A DNA stretch of 55,348 bases from Sandaracinus sp. (GCA_020633125.1 JACKEH010000026.1:1-55348); one strand, 5' to 3'. Shown: positions 31,840 to 42,654, counted from the first letter of the stretch. The notes: a model not told the origin generated them from the sequence alone. A program made the numbers and translations.

Positions 31840-33374
31840 CGAAGACTCCGTCGGCGAACGTCACCTTCGAACGATGCGAAACGATGCATGCGGCGCTGCG
31901 CGACGACGCGGCGCTCGGGTCGAAGCCATCGTCGACCCGCCTCGACCACGGCCTCTCGGTCGAGCTCGCCGAAGCGGGGGTCGCCCGGCTCGACGTCGCG
32001 ACCGTGCACCCGACGGCTCGCGAGTCGGCTCGCGACGGTGAGCACGCTGCGCCTCGGCGACCCGAACGAACGATGCCAACGACGAGTCGTCTTGGTGAGC
32101 TCCTCTTCGGTGGGCCCCTCTTCCAAGAGCCGCGCGAGCTCGGCCTCGATCTCGCGGACCCGCGGCGCGAGGTCGTTCTCCTTCTCGCCTCCGACGAGCA
32201 CGTAGAACGTCGAGCCTCGGGCTCGGCTCACGACCTCGACGGCGACCTGACTGATGTCGTCGGCGTCCTCGTAGCGCTCGCCAAGTCGGTCTTCGAAGAT
32301 CTGGCCGAGCACCGACAACGCGGCGTCGTCGAGGTCGTGAGCCCGCGGCGTCGTCCACGCAAACATCAACCGGTCGTAGTAGGTCGGGGCGAACACGGTA
32401 ATGCGCGTCGGCTCCCGTTCCGGGAGCGCGATCTCTTGGCGCTCCGGCGGAGCCTGACCCCGCAGAGGCCCGAAGTAGCGACGAATCCACTCCTGGACAC
32501 GCGTCGGCTCCTCCGGTCCCACGACCGCGAGGGTCATGTTCTGCGGGCCGTACCAACGCTGAACGAACCACTGCACGTGCTCGAGCCGGAGTCGTTCCAC
32601 GGAGTCCTCGCTCTCTCGGGCACGTCCGTAAGGGTGGCTCTGTCCCCACAGCGCTTCGTCGACCGCTTCGCCCATTCGCCAACCGACCTGCTCGGAGCCT
32701 CGTTCGCGTTGTTCGTGGAGCACCGCCGCGCGCTCTCGCTCCACGTCGTCCTCCGTGACGTTCGCGAGAAGGAAGCCCATGCGCATCGCCTCGGCGTAGA
32801 GGACACGCTCGAGGCCTTCGTTCGGGACCTCGGTGCAATACGACGTCGCGTCCAAGCTCGTCACGGCGTTCACGTAGCTGGCACCCGTCGCTTCGACGAA
32901 GGCGCCGAAGCCGTCCGGAAGCTCCGTCGTCGGCGTGAACATCAGATGCTCCGTGAGATGCGCGAGCCCCTCGTAGTCGGGGGGGTCGTCCGACTGACCG
33001 ACACCGACGGTCAGACAGACGCCCGTGAACGACGAGTCGCGCCGCTGCTGCACGAGCGTGAGCAGCCCGTTGTCGAGCGTGTGGGCGGCGACGTCCGAGG
33101 CCCAGCGCGTGGGCACGGGACGACGAGGTGTGGGCGTCGAACTCGCGTCGGTCGGCGCCGCGCTTGCCGGAGCAGTCGAAGCTGGCGTTGCCGCTGGCGC
33201 GGAAGCGGGCGCGGCGTCCGTCGACCCCACGTCCGACGTCGACGTTTCTGCGACGTTCGCATCGTCGGGCGCGGATACGACGCCGTCGCCTCCGACGCTC
33301 GGTTCAGGTCCCGCTTGCGCGAAGGCGACCGAGGTCGTCCACGCGGCCCAGAAGACGAAGAGTCGAAGGCTCAC
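31836..33374 (-). CDS. M16 family zinc peptidase, catalytic subunit
   Basis: From the GTG at 33374 there are 512 residues with a Sec signal peptide (VSLRLFVFWAAWTTSVAFA) and a disordered Ala/Thr/Pro/Ser stretch to about residue 88. The inverted zinc motif HLTEH is at 139-143 and the third ligand is Glu221 (VLHEQRER), 78 residues after the last His, the normal spacing. The enzyme should degrade peptides in the periplasm or outside. The next gene starts on its stop codon and encodes the inactive partner. The 370 bases upstream (33375-33744), up to the end of uvrB, hold no gene I can support. Confidence 0.9.
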   Translation of the reverse strand: MSLRLFVFWAAWTTSVAFAQAGPEPSVGGDGVVSAPDDANVAETSTSDVGSTDAAPASAPAATPASTAPASAAPTDASSTPTPRRPVPTRWASDVAAHTLDNGLLTLVQQRRDSSFTGVCLTVGVGQSDDPPDYEGLAHLTEHLMFTPTTELPDGFGAFVEATGASYVNAVTSLDATSYCTEVPNEGLERVLYAEAMRMGFLLANVTEDDVERERAAVLHEQRERGSEQVGWRMGEAVDEALWGQSHPYGRARESEDSVERLRLEHVQWFVQRWYGPQNMTLAVVGPEEPTRVQEWIRRYFGPLRGQAPPERQEIALPEREPTRITVFAPTYYDRLMFAWTTPRAHDLDDAALSVLGQIFEDRLGERYEDADDISQVAVEVVSRARGSTFYVLVGGEKENDLAPRVREIEAELARLLEEGPTEEELTKTTRRWHRSFGSPRRSVLTVASRLASRRVHGRDVEPGDPRFGELDREAVVEAGRRWLRPERRVVAQRRMHRFASFEGDVRRRSLR

Positions 33375-33744
33375 GGCGCGGCGAGATACGCATCGATTCG
33401 CGGCGCGCAACGATGAATCGGGCTCACAACCAGGCGATGAAACGTCCATGAAACGTGGGAAATGCATCGCCCGGCCCATGTGCACGTCTCGCGCCCGGAG
33501 CGCGGTCTGCGGCCGAGACACGAGGCGTCGCCGCCGTGTCGCACGAACACGCCGAAGAATCGGCGTTCGAGATCTGCGCATCGGCGACGCGCGGGTTCGC
33601 TTTCGTGTCGAACGTGGTGCGTCGAAACGTGCCAGGTGCGCTCGAACGCAAGGGGTCTTCGCAGCGTGGGCACGGTCACGATTCGAACGCACGCCGCGCG
33701 ACGTCGACCGCGTCGAAGCACGCGCTCGCGCGATCGCGTCGGGT

Positions 33745-35769
<2,025 letters not shown>

Positions 35770-36066
35770 GGCGCCGGCAAGGTAGCAGGCAGGTGTGACA
35801 CGGCCGTCGCCGGCCACCGAGGGGTCCTCCGAGCCCCTGCGGAAGCGCTCGACCGATGGGCTGGTCGCCCCTTTCGAAACCACCTCGCGTCGTGAGTGGC
35901 GTGAGTGCGTCGACGTGTACGAGGCTCGGCCTTCGACCCGCTGGAGGGAACACACGACCCGCGGCGATGGCGAAGCCGAGCATCCTCCCCCGAGACCGGG
36001 TTCGAAGGGGCCGAGCCCTCGCCTGCGGAGCACCGCGAGCGCTGCGAGGACCAGGGGCGCGGTGAA

Positions 36067-36085
36067 GTGGGGGAAGCCTCCCCAC
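36067..36085. promoter_or_regulatory. Small inverted repeat between uvrB and the thioredoxin gene
   Basis: GTGGGG (36067-36072) faces CCCCAC (36080-36085) over a seven-base loop in the 395-base divergent space (35770-36164). I recognise no gene in that space. No LexA-type box was recognised by eye. Confidence 0.25.
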
Positions 36086-36164
36086 ACTGCGGAGCGAAGG
36101 CGAAGCCGCAGGGAGCGCACACCGTGCTGGTCCCGACCCGAGCCGCGCGTCATGGTGCACGCAC

Positions 36165-36701
36165 GTGCGTGACGATCTCCGACGTCTCTTGCCTTGGCTC
36201 GGCGGTGTGTTGGCCGTGGCGGCGCTCGCCATGCTCGGCGTGCTGCCGGACCGATGCGGGGTGCTCGATCGCGACGCGCCGCCGACGGTGGCGGAGGTGG
36301 TGGCGGGCGAAGGCGTCGGCGACCGTGTCGATCTCGCGCGCCTCCGGGGCCGCGTGGTCGTGCTCGACTTCTGGGCGAGCTGGTGTCCGCCCTGCCGTCG
36401 TTCGATCCCGATCCTCAACGAGATCGCGCGCGACCTCACGCACCGCGGTGTGAGCTTCTACGGTGTGAACACCGAGCCCGTCGCGCCCACGCGGGTCGCC
36501 GAGTTTCATCGCGAGCTCGAGGCGGCCTTCCCTTCCCTGCACGATCCCGACGGCACCCTGCAGACGCTCTACGGCGTCGACGCGCTGCCCACGCTGGTGG
36601 TGATCGACGCCGAAGGCCGGATTCGACACAGCGAGTCCGGGGTGCCGGACGGGGCGGCGCTTCGGGAGCTGCTGGACGACTTGCTCCCGCGCCCCGAGTG
36701 A
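36165..36701 (+). CDS. TlpA/ResA-like membrane-anchored thioredoxin
   Basis: A 178-residue thiol-disulfide oxidoreductase. An N-terminal membrane anchor (LPWLGGVLAVAALAMLGVLP) precedes a thioredoxin fold of the AhpC/TSA-Redoxin type with active site WCPPC at 73-77 and the cis-Pro segment ALPTLVVIDAEGR. The usual insertion between active site and cis-Pro (VNTEPVAPTRVAEFHRE) is present. It probably reduces disulfides on periplasmic side proteins, as in cytochrome c maturation, but no cytochrome gene is near. An extra Cys at 31 follows the anchor. The start is the GTG at 36165. Confidence 0.88.
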   Translation: MRDDLRRLLPWLGGVLAVAALAMLGVLPDRCGVLDRDAPPTVAEVVAGEGVGDRVDLARLRGRVVVLDFWASWCPPCRRSIPILNEIARDLTHRGVSFYGVNTEPVAPTRVAEFHRELEAAFPSLHDPDGTLQTLYGVDALPTLVVIDAEGRIRHSESGVPDGAALRELLDDLLPRPE

Positions 36702-36808
36702 GCCTCTCCCCCGTGATGGGGATGTCCCATCCTACGGACCGCGCCCCGTTCGAGGCAGGCGTTTTCCACAATCTTTCCAGAGACTTGGAGTAGCTCCGGG
36801 TTTCGACG

Positions 36809-36837
36809 TTGATCCGCCTGAGGTCTCCTGATAGAGT
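36809..36837 (+). promoter_or_regulatory. Putative sigma70-type promoter for the Fic-like gene
   Basis: TTGATC (36809-36814) and TAGAGT (36832-36837) are separated by exactly 17 bases, each matching four of six consensus positions. Transcription would start near 36844, between the promoter and the strong ribosome site at 36897. Confidence 0.4.
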
Positions 36838-36896
36838 CCGCGCCCCCGGGAACGGGATGCGCCGTGCTCGGCGTGCGGAAGCGTCTCGGCGCTCAC

Positions 36897-36902
36897 AGGA
36901 GG
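36897..36902 (+). promoter_or_regulatory. Consensus ribosome binding site that selects a TTG start
   Basis: AGGAGG, a perfect Shine-Dalgarno, is followed six bases later by TTG at 36909, in frame with the Fic-like protein. The upstream GTG at 36864 has no comparable site, so TTG is preferred. Confidence 0.7.
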
Positions 36903-36908
36903 GAAGGC

Positions 36909-37682
36909 TTGGTCCAGCAGCTGCACGGAGGCAGCCTCGAATCACGCGTCGCGCGTCTTCAAGAGCTCACGAAGGCGTCCGATCCGGAGAAGATCGAGGA
37001 GTTCCGCAAGCTGATGGAGATGTCGTGGATCTACCACGACAGCGCCCTCGAGGGGGTCGTGTACACCCCGGAAGAGCTGAACGCGGCGCTCGTGGACGGT
37101 CAGCCGACCGACGCGGCGATGGTCCCGGTCTTCGACGAGATTCGGAACCACAAGACCGCGATCGACATGATCTACGAGATGTCCGAGCGGAAGCGCTTCA
37201 GCGTGTCCCTCGACGTCATCAAGAAGATCTACGCGCAGCTCGCGCCCGAGGAGCTCGAGGGTCGGGGTCAGCCGACCTACCGGAAGGACATGCCGCTTCA
37301 CCGGCTGTACTTCCACGACATCTCCACGCCCGACAAGATCAGCTACAAGATGCGTCAGCTGATTCAGTGGGCGAACTCGGCGGACACGAAGCGCTCGACG
37401 CACGCGGTTCGTCTGGCGGCGAAGGTCCACTACCAGCTGCTGCACATCTATCCTTTCCCGCGGCATACGGGAAAGGTCGCGCGCCTCGTCATGAACCTGA
37501 TCTTGCTGCGCCACGGCTACCCGCCGGTGATCGTTCACGCGACGCAGCGGCAGCGGTACTACGACGCGCTCAAGGGTGCGGACGAAGGCGTCTCGCGTCT
37601 CATCCACAACGCGCTCGGCGCGAGCGTGGAGAGCGCGGTGCGTTTCTTCGAGCACGTCGAAGAGCCGGTCGAAGGCACCTGA
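36909..37682 (+). CDS. Fic-fold protein with a degenerate active site (pseudo-Fic)
   Basis: A 257-residue Fic-domain protein. Active Fic enzymes transfer AMP or similar groups using HPFxDGNGRxxR. Here the aligned segment is IYPFPRHTGKVAR (180-192). The catalytic His is Tyr181, and the Asp, Asn and first Arg positions are Arg185, Thr187 and Lys189. Pro182-Phe183, Gly188 and Arg192 remain. The rest of the fold is well kept: an upstream segment like the inhibitory helix (HDSALEGVVYTPEEL, near 43-57) and the helix after the motif (LVMNLILLRHGYPPVIV). Loss of AMPylation is therefore predicted while structure is retained. A binding or regulatory pseudoenzyme is the best guess. No antitoxin gene is adjacent. 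Confidence 0.85.
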   Translation: MVQQLHGGSLESRVARLQELTKASDPEKIEEFRKLMEMSWIYHDSALEGVVYTPEELNAALVDGQPTDAAMVPVFDEIRNHKTAIDMIYEMSERKRFSVSLDVIKKIYAQLAPEELEGRGQPTYRKDMPLHRLYFHDISTPDKISYKMRQLIQWANSADTKRSTHAVRLAAKVHYQLLHIYPFPRHTGKVARLVMNLILLRHGYPPVIVHATQRQRYYDALKGADEGVSRLIHNALGASVESAVRFFEHVEEPVEGT

Positions 37683-37700
37683 GCTCGCGCGCAACCCGTT

Positions 37701-37743
37701 CGAAACTGCGGCCCATGCTTCGGCGTGGGCCGTCGTCGTTTCG
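37701..37743. terminator. UUCG-tetraloop hairpin between convergent genes
   Basis: GGCCCATGC (37710-37718), TTCG and GCGTGGGCC (37723-37731) form a nine-pair stem with one G-U pair, closed by C(UUCG)G. An outer pairing of CGAAAC (37701-37706) with GTTTCG (37738-37743) could extend it. It lies between the ends of the Fic-like gene and the DUF4336 gene. Confidence 0.75.
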
Positions 37744-37763
37744 TGGGTTCGGTGCGCCTTGGG

Positions 37764-38432
37764 TCACGTGAGCCCGAGCCAACGAAACGCGCCGACGAAC
37801 GCGTCTTTGCCACCCTCTTCGATCACCTCGCCGTGCGCCAGGACGAGGCGGTCGAAGTCCCACGCGACGATCTCCCCGAGCTCCTGCCGGGCCAGCTCGC
37901 GTTTCATGCCCCAACGCTCGACGATCGTGGTCTTGCAACCCGGGTAGCCGCCGAGCATCCACATCGCAGCGCGGGTGCCCCAGCCGGTCTCGGGCGTGAG
38001 GTGAAAGCAGAGATCGGTCACCACCAAGGTTCGACTCGGGCGGTGGAGGAGCACGACCTCGTTGCTGAACGAAAAACACGTCAGCGGCAGCGCGACGACG
38101 TCGGCGCCGAAGGGCTGAACGCCCGGCTCGACGACGCCCGCGAACGTCACGTCGCGGCGCTTCTCCGGCAACCCTCGTGCGGCCCACGTCTCGATCCCGG
38201 CGTCGATCCACGGGCCGACGTGCAGGTGGTGGAAGAGGTTCGGTGCGAGCACGAAGCGAGGCTTGCCGCGGGCCGCGACCTCTTCGATCGGTCGTGCGAT
38301 CGGCGAGTGCACGAGCAGACCTTCACTGGTCTCGAGCACGGTCATGCGTCCACCGAGCTGCAGGCCGTAGAAGCTCTGCGGCCCTTCGGCGACGTGAACG
38401 CCAGGCGCGAGCTCGCGCAGCGGTTCGCTCAT
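37764..38432 (-). CDS. DUF4336 family protein
   Basis: A 222-residue protein from the ATG at 38432, preceded on its strand by GAAGGAG. It fits DUF4336: LRELAPGVHVAEGP at the start, TVLETSEGLLVHSP, FVLAPNLFHHLHVGPW, LVVTDLCFHL and a final LVLAHGEVIEEGG. The fold is like a metallo-beta-lactamase but the classical HxHxDH motif is not present, so the activity is unclear. The 294 bases upstream, to the end of the next minus-strand gene, show no supported feature. Confidence 0.8.
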   Translation of the reverse strand: MSEPLRELAPGVHVAEGPQSFYGLQLGGRMTVLETSEGLLVHSPIARPIEEVAARGKPRFVLAPNLFHHLHVGPWIDAGIETWAARGLPEKRRDVTFAGVVEPGVQPFGADVVALPLTCFSFSNEVVLLHRPSRTLVVTDLCFHLTPETGWGTRAAMWMLGGYPGCKTTIVERWGMKRELARQELGEIVAWDFDRLVLAHGEVIEEGGKDAFVGAFRWLGLT

Positions 38433-38726
38433 GATGCGTGCTCCTTCGAAGGCGCATCGCGAGAAGAGCCGACGCCACCTGCGCCGACTCACGACGAGCC
38501 CGGGAGGGAAGTAGGCCCACGGGCGGCTCGGTGGCAAGGGCATCGCCGGATGTCCCGTAGCGAGATACGTTCTGCCGCGTGGGGACACGGCTCTTGGTGG
38601 GCGTGCTGGTGTCGTGAGCTCTTCGTCCTCACGCCCGTCGTGACCTCGAAGATGCAACTCGTGCTCGCGTCGAGGGATCGGGCTCGGTGACGAACGCCGC
38701 GTGACGCGTCGCCGAAGGTCCTGCGA

Positions 38727-39482
38727 TCACACGAGGGGCTTCACGAAGCGCGAAAGCAACGTTCGCTCCGCGTCTTCGAAGCGCACCACGACCTTCTCGT
38801 GCTCCCCGTCGTCGATGCGACGCACGATCGTGCCGTCGCCGAACTTCACGTGCGTCACGCGTTCGCCGGCGGCACGGCCAAGGTTCAGCTTCAGCTTCTT
38901 GCCCGCGAGCAACTTCGGCGGCGGAACGAGCGCATCGTCGCGCGCGGGCGCGGTCTTCACGTGCTCGCCCCACTCCCCGTCGCGCGCGGTGGTGATCGCG
39001 TCGTCGAGAAACGCCTCGATCGTCACGCCTTCGGAGTCGTCGGGCGGTTCGAGGTCGATGCCGTCGGTCGAAACGAAGATCTTCGCTTCGGCTCCTGCCG
39101 GCGCGACGGGCACGCAGAGGTAATACGACGGTCCTCCGTGCGCGTCGGCGACACGTGCGCCGACCGGATCGGAGTAGACGACCGAGAGGCAGACGAACCC
39201 GTCCGGTGCTTCGTGGTCGCTTGCGTCGCCGAAGTCGTTGAGCGTGCCGAGGCCGGTGAAGAACGAGGCGATCGGATCGCGCACGGCGAGGAGCGTGAGC
39301 ACGTCGTCGTGAAGCCGCACGCCGAGCTCGTCCTCGAGCTTCAGGAGCGACACGAGGGAGAGGGTTGGCGACTTCTTTCGGGCGCCACGGAGCCCGGCGA
39401 CGTCGGTCTGCGCGCAGACGCTCAACGCACGCAAGAGACTCGCCGATGGAAGGAGCTGGCGCGGCTCGCGGGTCGAGGTCAT
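38727..39482 (-). CDS. SUKH-like protein with UvrD-tail (tudor-like) domain
   Basis: A 251-residue cytoplasmic protein. The middle (about 45-170: SLLKLEDELGVRLHDDV, then SVVYSDPVGARVAD) has the length and strand pattern of a SMI1/KNR4 (SUKH)-type domain, but the match is weak. The last 43 residues (209-251: VTHVKFGDGTIVRRIDDGE, then VVRFEDAERTLLSRFVKPLV) closely follow the tudor-like C-terminal domain of UvrD/PcrA helicases, which binds RNA polymerase. No helicase is attached. A nucleic-acid or polymerase-linked role is an inference. It is read divergently from the desaturase. Confidence 0.6.
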   Translation of the reverse strand: MTSTREPRQLLPSASLLRALSVCAQTDVAGLRGARKKSPTLSLVSLLKLEDELGVRLHDDVLTLLAVRDPIASFFTGLGTLNDFGDASDHEAPDGFVCLSVVYSDPVGARVADAHGGPSYYLCVPVAPAGAEAKIFVSTDGIDLEPPDDSEGVTIEAFLDDAITTARDGEWGEHVKTAPARDDALVPPPKLLAGKKLKLNLGRAAGERVTHVKFGDGTIVRRIDDGEHEKVVVRFEDAERTLLSRFVKPLV

Positions 39483-39628
39483 CGACGCATCCTACAGCAG
39501 CGCGGGACCTCCGAGGACGTCCGTCGTCGCGGTCTTGGCTCGGAGCCGGCACGTCGGCTCCGCCAAGTCGCCATCCCGTCGGCACGTGGTGCGCGTGGGA
39601 TGGCGCTGCCTCTTCGCTCGGAGCCTCC

Positions 39629-40723
39629 GTGGCCGTGACGACCGTACGATTCGCGCGTGAAGCGCCTTTGCAAGCCGAGCTCGTCGCGCGCGTCGAGGCG
39701 CGCCTTCGTGAGCGCGGCGTTCCGCGGCACGGCGGCGTGCGAATGCTGGGCAAGGCGCTCTTCATCCTCGCCGGCCTCGCGGCCTCGTACGTCTGGCTCG
39801 TCTTCTTCGCGCGCACCACCCTCGAGGCCGTCGTCGCCGCGTTCGTGCTCTCGCAGTTCGTCGTGATGGTGGGTTTCGGCGTGATGCACGACGCCGGACA
39901 CGGTGCGTTCTCGAACCGACGCTGGGTCAACCGCCTCTTCGCGCGAGGGCTCGACCTCATCGGCGGGAACCAGACGCTCTGGCGCACCAAACACGGGGTA
40001 TTGCACCACACCTACACGAACCTCGAGGGGCTCGACGACGACCTGGAAGGGGGTGCGCATCTACGCATGCACCCCGATCAGCCGTGGCGCCCGTGGCATC
40101 GTCACCAGGCGGTCTACGCACTGCCGCTCTACAGCCTGCTCGCGCTGCATTGGGTGCTGAGCGACTTCACCGAGTACTTCGGAGGCCGCATCGGCGCGCG
40201 TCGCGTGGCCCGGCCGAAGCTCGGCGACGCGTTGGTCTTTCTCGGCTTCAAGGCGCTCTGGATCACGCTCGCCTTCGTGGTGCCGCTCTGGCGTCATTCC
40301 GTGACGCACGTCCTGCCGCTCTTCTTCTTCGTAATCCTGACGGTCGGCTTCTGCCTCGCGTTGGTCTTCCAGTTGGCGCACGTGGTCGACGCCGTCGAGC
40401 TTCCGACCTTTCCCGCGAGCGGCCGTGTCGACGACGAGTGGATCGTGCACCAGCTGCGAACGACCGCGGACTTCGGCACCGAGAGCCGCTGGCTGACGTG
40501 GTACACGGGCGGCCTGAATCACCAGGTGATTCACCACCTCTTCCCGAAGATCTGCCACGTGCGCTACCCGCTCGTGCGCGACGTCGTCGAGACGTTCTGC
40601 CGCGAGAAGGGGTTGCCGTACCACCGCTATCCTTCGTTCGGCGCCGCGGTGCGTGGACACTTGCGGCACCTCCGCGCGCTCGGGCGCGAACGGGCGGTCG
40701 TGGTCGAGACGTCGGTGGCGTAG
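39629..40723 (+). CDS. Membrane fatty acid desaturase
   Basis: A 364-residue di-iron desaturase. The three histidine boxes are HDAGH (87-91), H122-x3-HH (KHGVLHHTYTN) and HQVIHHLFP (298-306). Membrane helices flank them in the usual two-pair arrangement. It should insert a double bond into acyl chains using oxygen and reduced ferredoxin or cytochrome b5. No fused cytochrome b5 domain is seen, and box three begins with His rather than the Gln of front-end types. The GTG at 39629 (or 39635) starts the protein; upstream sequence is Arg-rich. Membrane fluidity or polyunsaturated lipid synthesis, both known in myxobacteria, are likely roles. Confidence 0.92.
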   Translation: MAVTTVRFAREAPLQAELVARVEARLRERGVPRHGGVRMLGKALFILAGLAASYVWLVFFARTTLEAVVAAFVLSQFVVMVGFGVMHDAGHGAFSNRRWVNRLFARGLDLIGGNQTLWRTKHGVLHHTYTNLEGLDDDLEGGAHLRMHPDQPWRPWHRHQAVYALPLYSLLALHWVLSDFTEYFGGRIGARRVARPKLGDALVFLGFKALWITLAFVVPLWRHSVTHVLPLFFFVILTVGFCLALVFQLAHVVDAVELPTFPASGRVDDEWIVHQLRTTADFGTESRWLTWYTGGLNHQVIHHLFPKICHVRYPLVRDVVETFCREKGLPYHRYPSFGAAVRGHLRHLRALGRERAVVVETSVA

Positions 40724-40799
40724 GACGCGTGGGGCTCGAGAGGGTGCGCCGTCGACCTCGCGCGGCGAACGCCGTCATGCCCGGGTGCTCGGCGACGCC

Positions 40800-41396
40800 T
40801 CAACCGAAACACGACGCGGCGCGCAGCCACGCGACGTATTCGGGGATGCCGTCGCCGCCCATCAGTCGAGGCAGCTGCTCGTCGATCCATCGGCGCCACC
40901 CGAGCATGACGTTCCGCCCGGGAATCGTGGAGGGCCCCACGATCTGCACGAGCGCGTCGAGCGCCTCGAGCACTCGGTCGGGTTGCTGGGTGCGGTCGCC
41001 GAAGCAGAAGTGCGCTCCGATCCAAGCGTCCATCAGGCACCCCATGCAGCGTCGAGCGCCGACGTCGAGCACCTCGTCGAGGCAGCCGTTCACGAGGTCG
41101 TCGTCGGAGAGCATTCGGCCTGCCCAAAGGGAGACGTCGTCGAGCGTCGAGCGCTCGGGTCCCTCCACCCAGGGTGCTTCGTTCCACGCGACGGCCACCA
41201 AGCCAGCGTCCAAGCCCATCTCGGTCTCGACGAGCTCGAGAAACCGCTGGTGGTGCTCACCTCGGGCGTCGACGAAAGGACGCACGTCGAGACCGCGCGG
41301 AAATACGGAAGGTCGGTGCGCTGCGAGGTAGCCCAACGCCGTGAGACCCCAATACGACATGAAGACGTCGCGACCGAGAAAGGTCTGGGAGCACAT
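40800..41396 (-). CDS. Uncharacterised protein with CxxC motif
   Basis: A 198-residue protein, MCSQTFLGRDVFMSYWG at the start. No signal peptide or membrane segment is evident. The middle is helical and acidic (LVETEMGLDAGLVAVAWNEA), and the segment RRCMGCLMDAWIGAHFCFG has a CxxC plus a third Cys that could hold metal. Several Trp residues are clustered toward the end (LGWRRWIDEQL). I do not recognise a family. Codon use is typical for the window and the frame is clean, so it is probably a real gene. It is convergent with the desaturase. Confidence 0.6.
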   Translation of the reverse strand: MCSQTFLGRDVFMSYWGLTALGYLAAHRPSVFPRGLDVRPFVDARGEHHQRFLELVETEMGLDAGLVAVAWNEAPWVEGPERSTLDDVSLWAGRMLSDDDLVNGCLDEVLDVGARRCMGCLMDAWIGAHFCFGDRTQQPDRVLEALDALVQIVGPSTIPGRNVMLGWRRWIDEQLPRLMGGDGIPEYVAWLRAASCFG

Positions 41397-41645
41397 CGCG
41401 TTTCGACCGTAGCAGAGCTCCCGACACGAACTCCAAGCGACGCGTCGCCGAGAGGCAGGCGTGGGCAGAATCCGCCCACTTGGCGTGCGGCGAGCTCCTT
41501 CACACCAAGCTCGGCGCAGTGTCTTTCGCTCGCGGCGCCCGGCTCGCGTGCGCGCGCGACCCGCGCCACGAAAACCTCGCGGTGCCCGTCACGCAGCGAG
41601 CGCGGCTCACTCGACGTCGCCGAATCCTCCGTTACGAGAGGGAGA

Positions 41646-42620
41646 ATGAAGCGCGCGGTTTGGATCCTGGCGGTGGTGTGGGCGACGGCGGGATGCTCGA
41701 AGTCGGAGGAGGTCTGCACCGGACCCCGTGTCTCGCGTGACGCCGTCGTGCCGTACGACGCGCTGAAAGAGGAGCTCTGCCGCTACCTCGCGCGATGTGA
41801 TCCCGACGACCTGCGTCGCTTCGTCGATCCCACCGTCGAGGGCTGCATCGCCTACGAGCGCTGCGATGCTCCTTCGCCCGAAGGCTTCGTCGTGACCCCC
41901 GCGTGCCTCGAGGCGTTGCGCACGGCCCCTTGCGAAGGCGAGGGCCTCTACCCTCCGGGCTACGAGGTGCTCTGGAGCCACGAGTGCACGCTCGGGGGCC
42001 CCTTCGAGCAGCCGGGCGAAGGCGAGGGTTGTGGCTCGACGCTCTGCCGACCCGGCGGTGACGCCCCACCCGCGCACCTTCATTGCGCCGACGGTTTGTA
42101 CTGCGACCGAGACGACGTCTGCCGTCGCATGGTGCCGGTGGGCGAACCTTGCGATCTGCCGCGCGCGCCGGGGGTGGTGATCGACCCGTGCGAGACCGGC
42201 GCGTATTGCGACTTCCTCGCGGGCGTCTGTCGTGCACGACTCGCGCCGGGTGCGACCTGCGAAACTCTGGTCGACGACCGGCACGACGTCGACCCATGCC
42301 GGTCGCCCGCACGCTGCGAGGAAGGCGTCTGCACCTCGCCGGTCGAGCCTCCGCCTCCCGACTACGCCGACGTGGCCGAGGCGTGCGAGAACACCGACGA
42401 TTGTTTGCGTGGCCTCGCGTGTGTCGACGGAGTCTGCGCGGCGCTCGTGTGCGGCGGGAACACGGGCGACCCGTGCGAGCCCGGCACCTGCAGCGAAGGG
42501 CAGCTCTGTCACGAGCGGAAGGCTCGCTGCGAGCCGGTGGGCGAACCTTGCGACGACCTACACCCCGATTGCCCCGCGGGCACCTACTGCGCCGACAGCC
42601 TCACCTGCCAGAGCCTCTGA
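41646..42620 (+). CDS. Cys-rich lipoprotein with EGF-like/DKK-like repeats
   Basis: From the ATG at 41646 (GAGAGGGAGA just ahead) the product is 324 residues: signal MKRAVWILAVVWATAGC, then Ser-Lys. About 32 cysteines are spread over the mature part in small units with the recurring form GxPCD...C...G-x-YCD, for example GLYCDRDDVCRRM, VGEPCDLPRA and GAYCDFLAGVCRAR, and the end is CPAGTYCADSLTCQSL. This pattern is common in myxobacterial surface lipoproteins and suggests disulfide-knotted modules. Function is unknown. A perfect terminator hairpin follows its stop by six bases. Confidence 0.78.
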   Translation: MKRAVWILAVVWATAGCSKSEEVCTGPRVSRDAVVPYDALKEELCRYLARCDPDDLRRFVDPTVEGCIAYERCDAPSPEGFVVTPACLEALRTAPCEGEGLYPPGYEVLWSHECTLGGPFEQPGEGEGCGSTLCRPGGDAPPAHLHCADGLYCDRDDVCRRMVPVGEPCDLPRAPGVVIDPCETGAYCDFLAGVCRARLAPGATCETLVDDRHDVDPCRSPARCEEGVCTSPVEPPPPDYADVAEACENTDDCLRGLACVDGVCAALVCGGNTGDPCEPGTCSEGQLCHERKARCEPVGEPCDDLHPDCPAGTYCADSLTCQSL

Positions 42621-42626
42621 CGACGA

Positions 42627-42654
42627 CGCCCCACGGTCCGTGAACCGTGGGGCG
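42627..42654. terminator. Perfect 11-bp stem-loop between convergent genes
   Basis: CGCCCCACGGT (42627-42637) pairs with ACCGTGGGGCG (42644-42654) around CCGTGA. It lies six bases after one stop and 22 bases before the other converging gene's stop, so it can serve both. No T-tract is present. Confidence 0.8.

Noticed and set aside
33375..33744. Possible small gene between uvrB and the M16 peptidase gene
   Set aside because: Frames here are Arg/Ser-rich, have no ribosome site and do not read as protein.
36864..36908. GTG at 36864 as start of the Fic-like protein
   Set aside because: No Shine-Dalgarno ahead of it, while a perfect AGGAGG lies six bases before the in-frame TTG at 36909.
36897..37682. 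Fic toxin-antitoxin module
   Set aside because: No antitoxin-like gene adjoins it and the catalytic residues needed for toxicity are missing.
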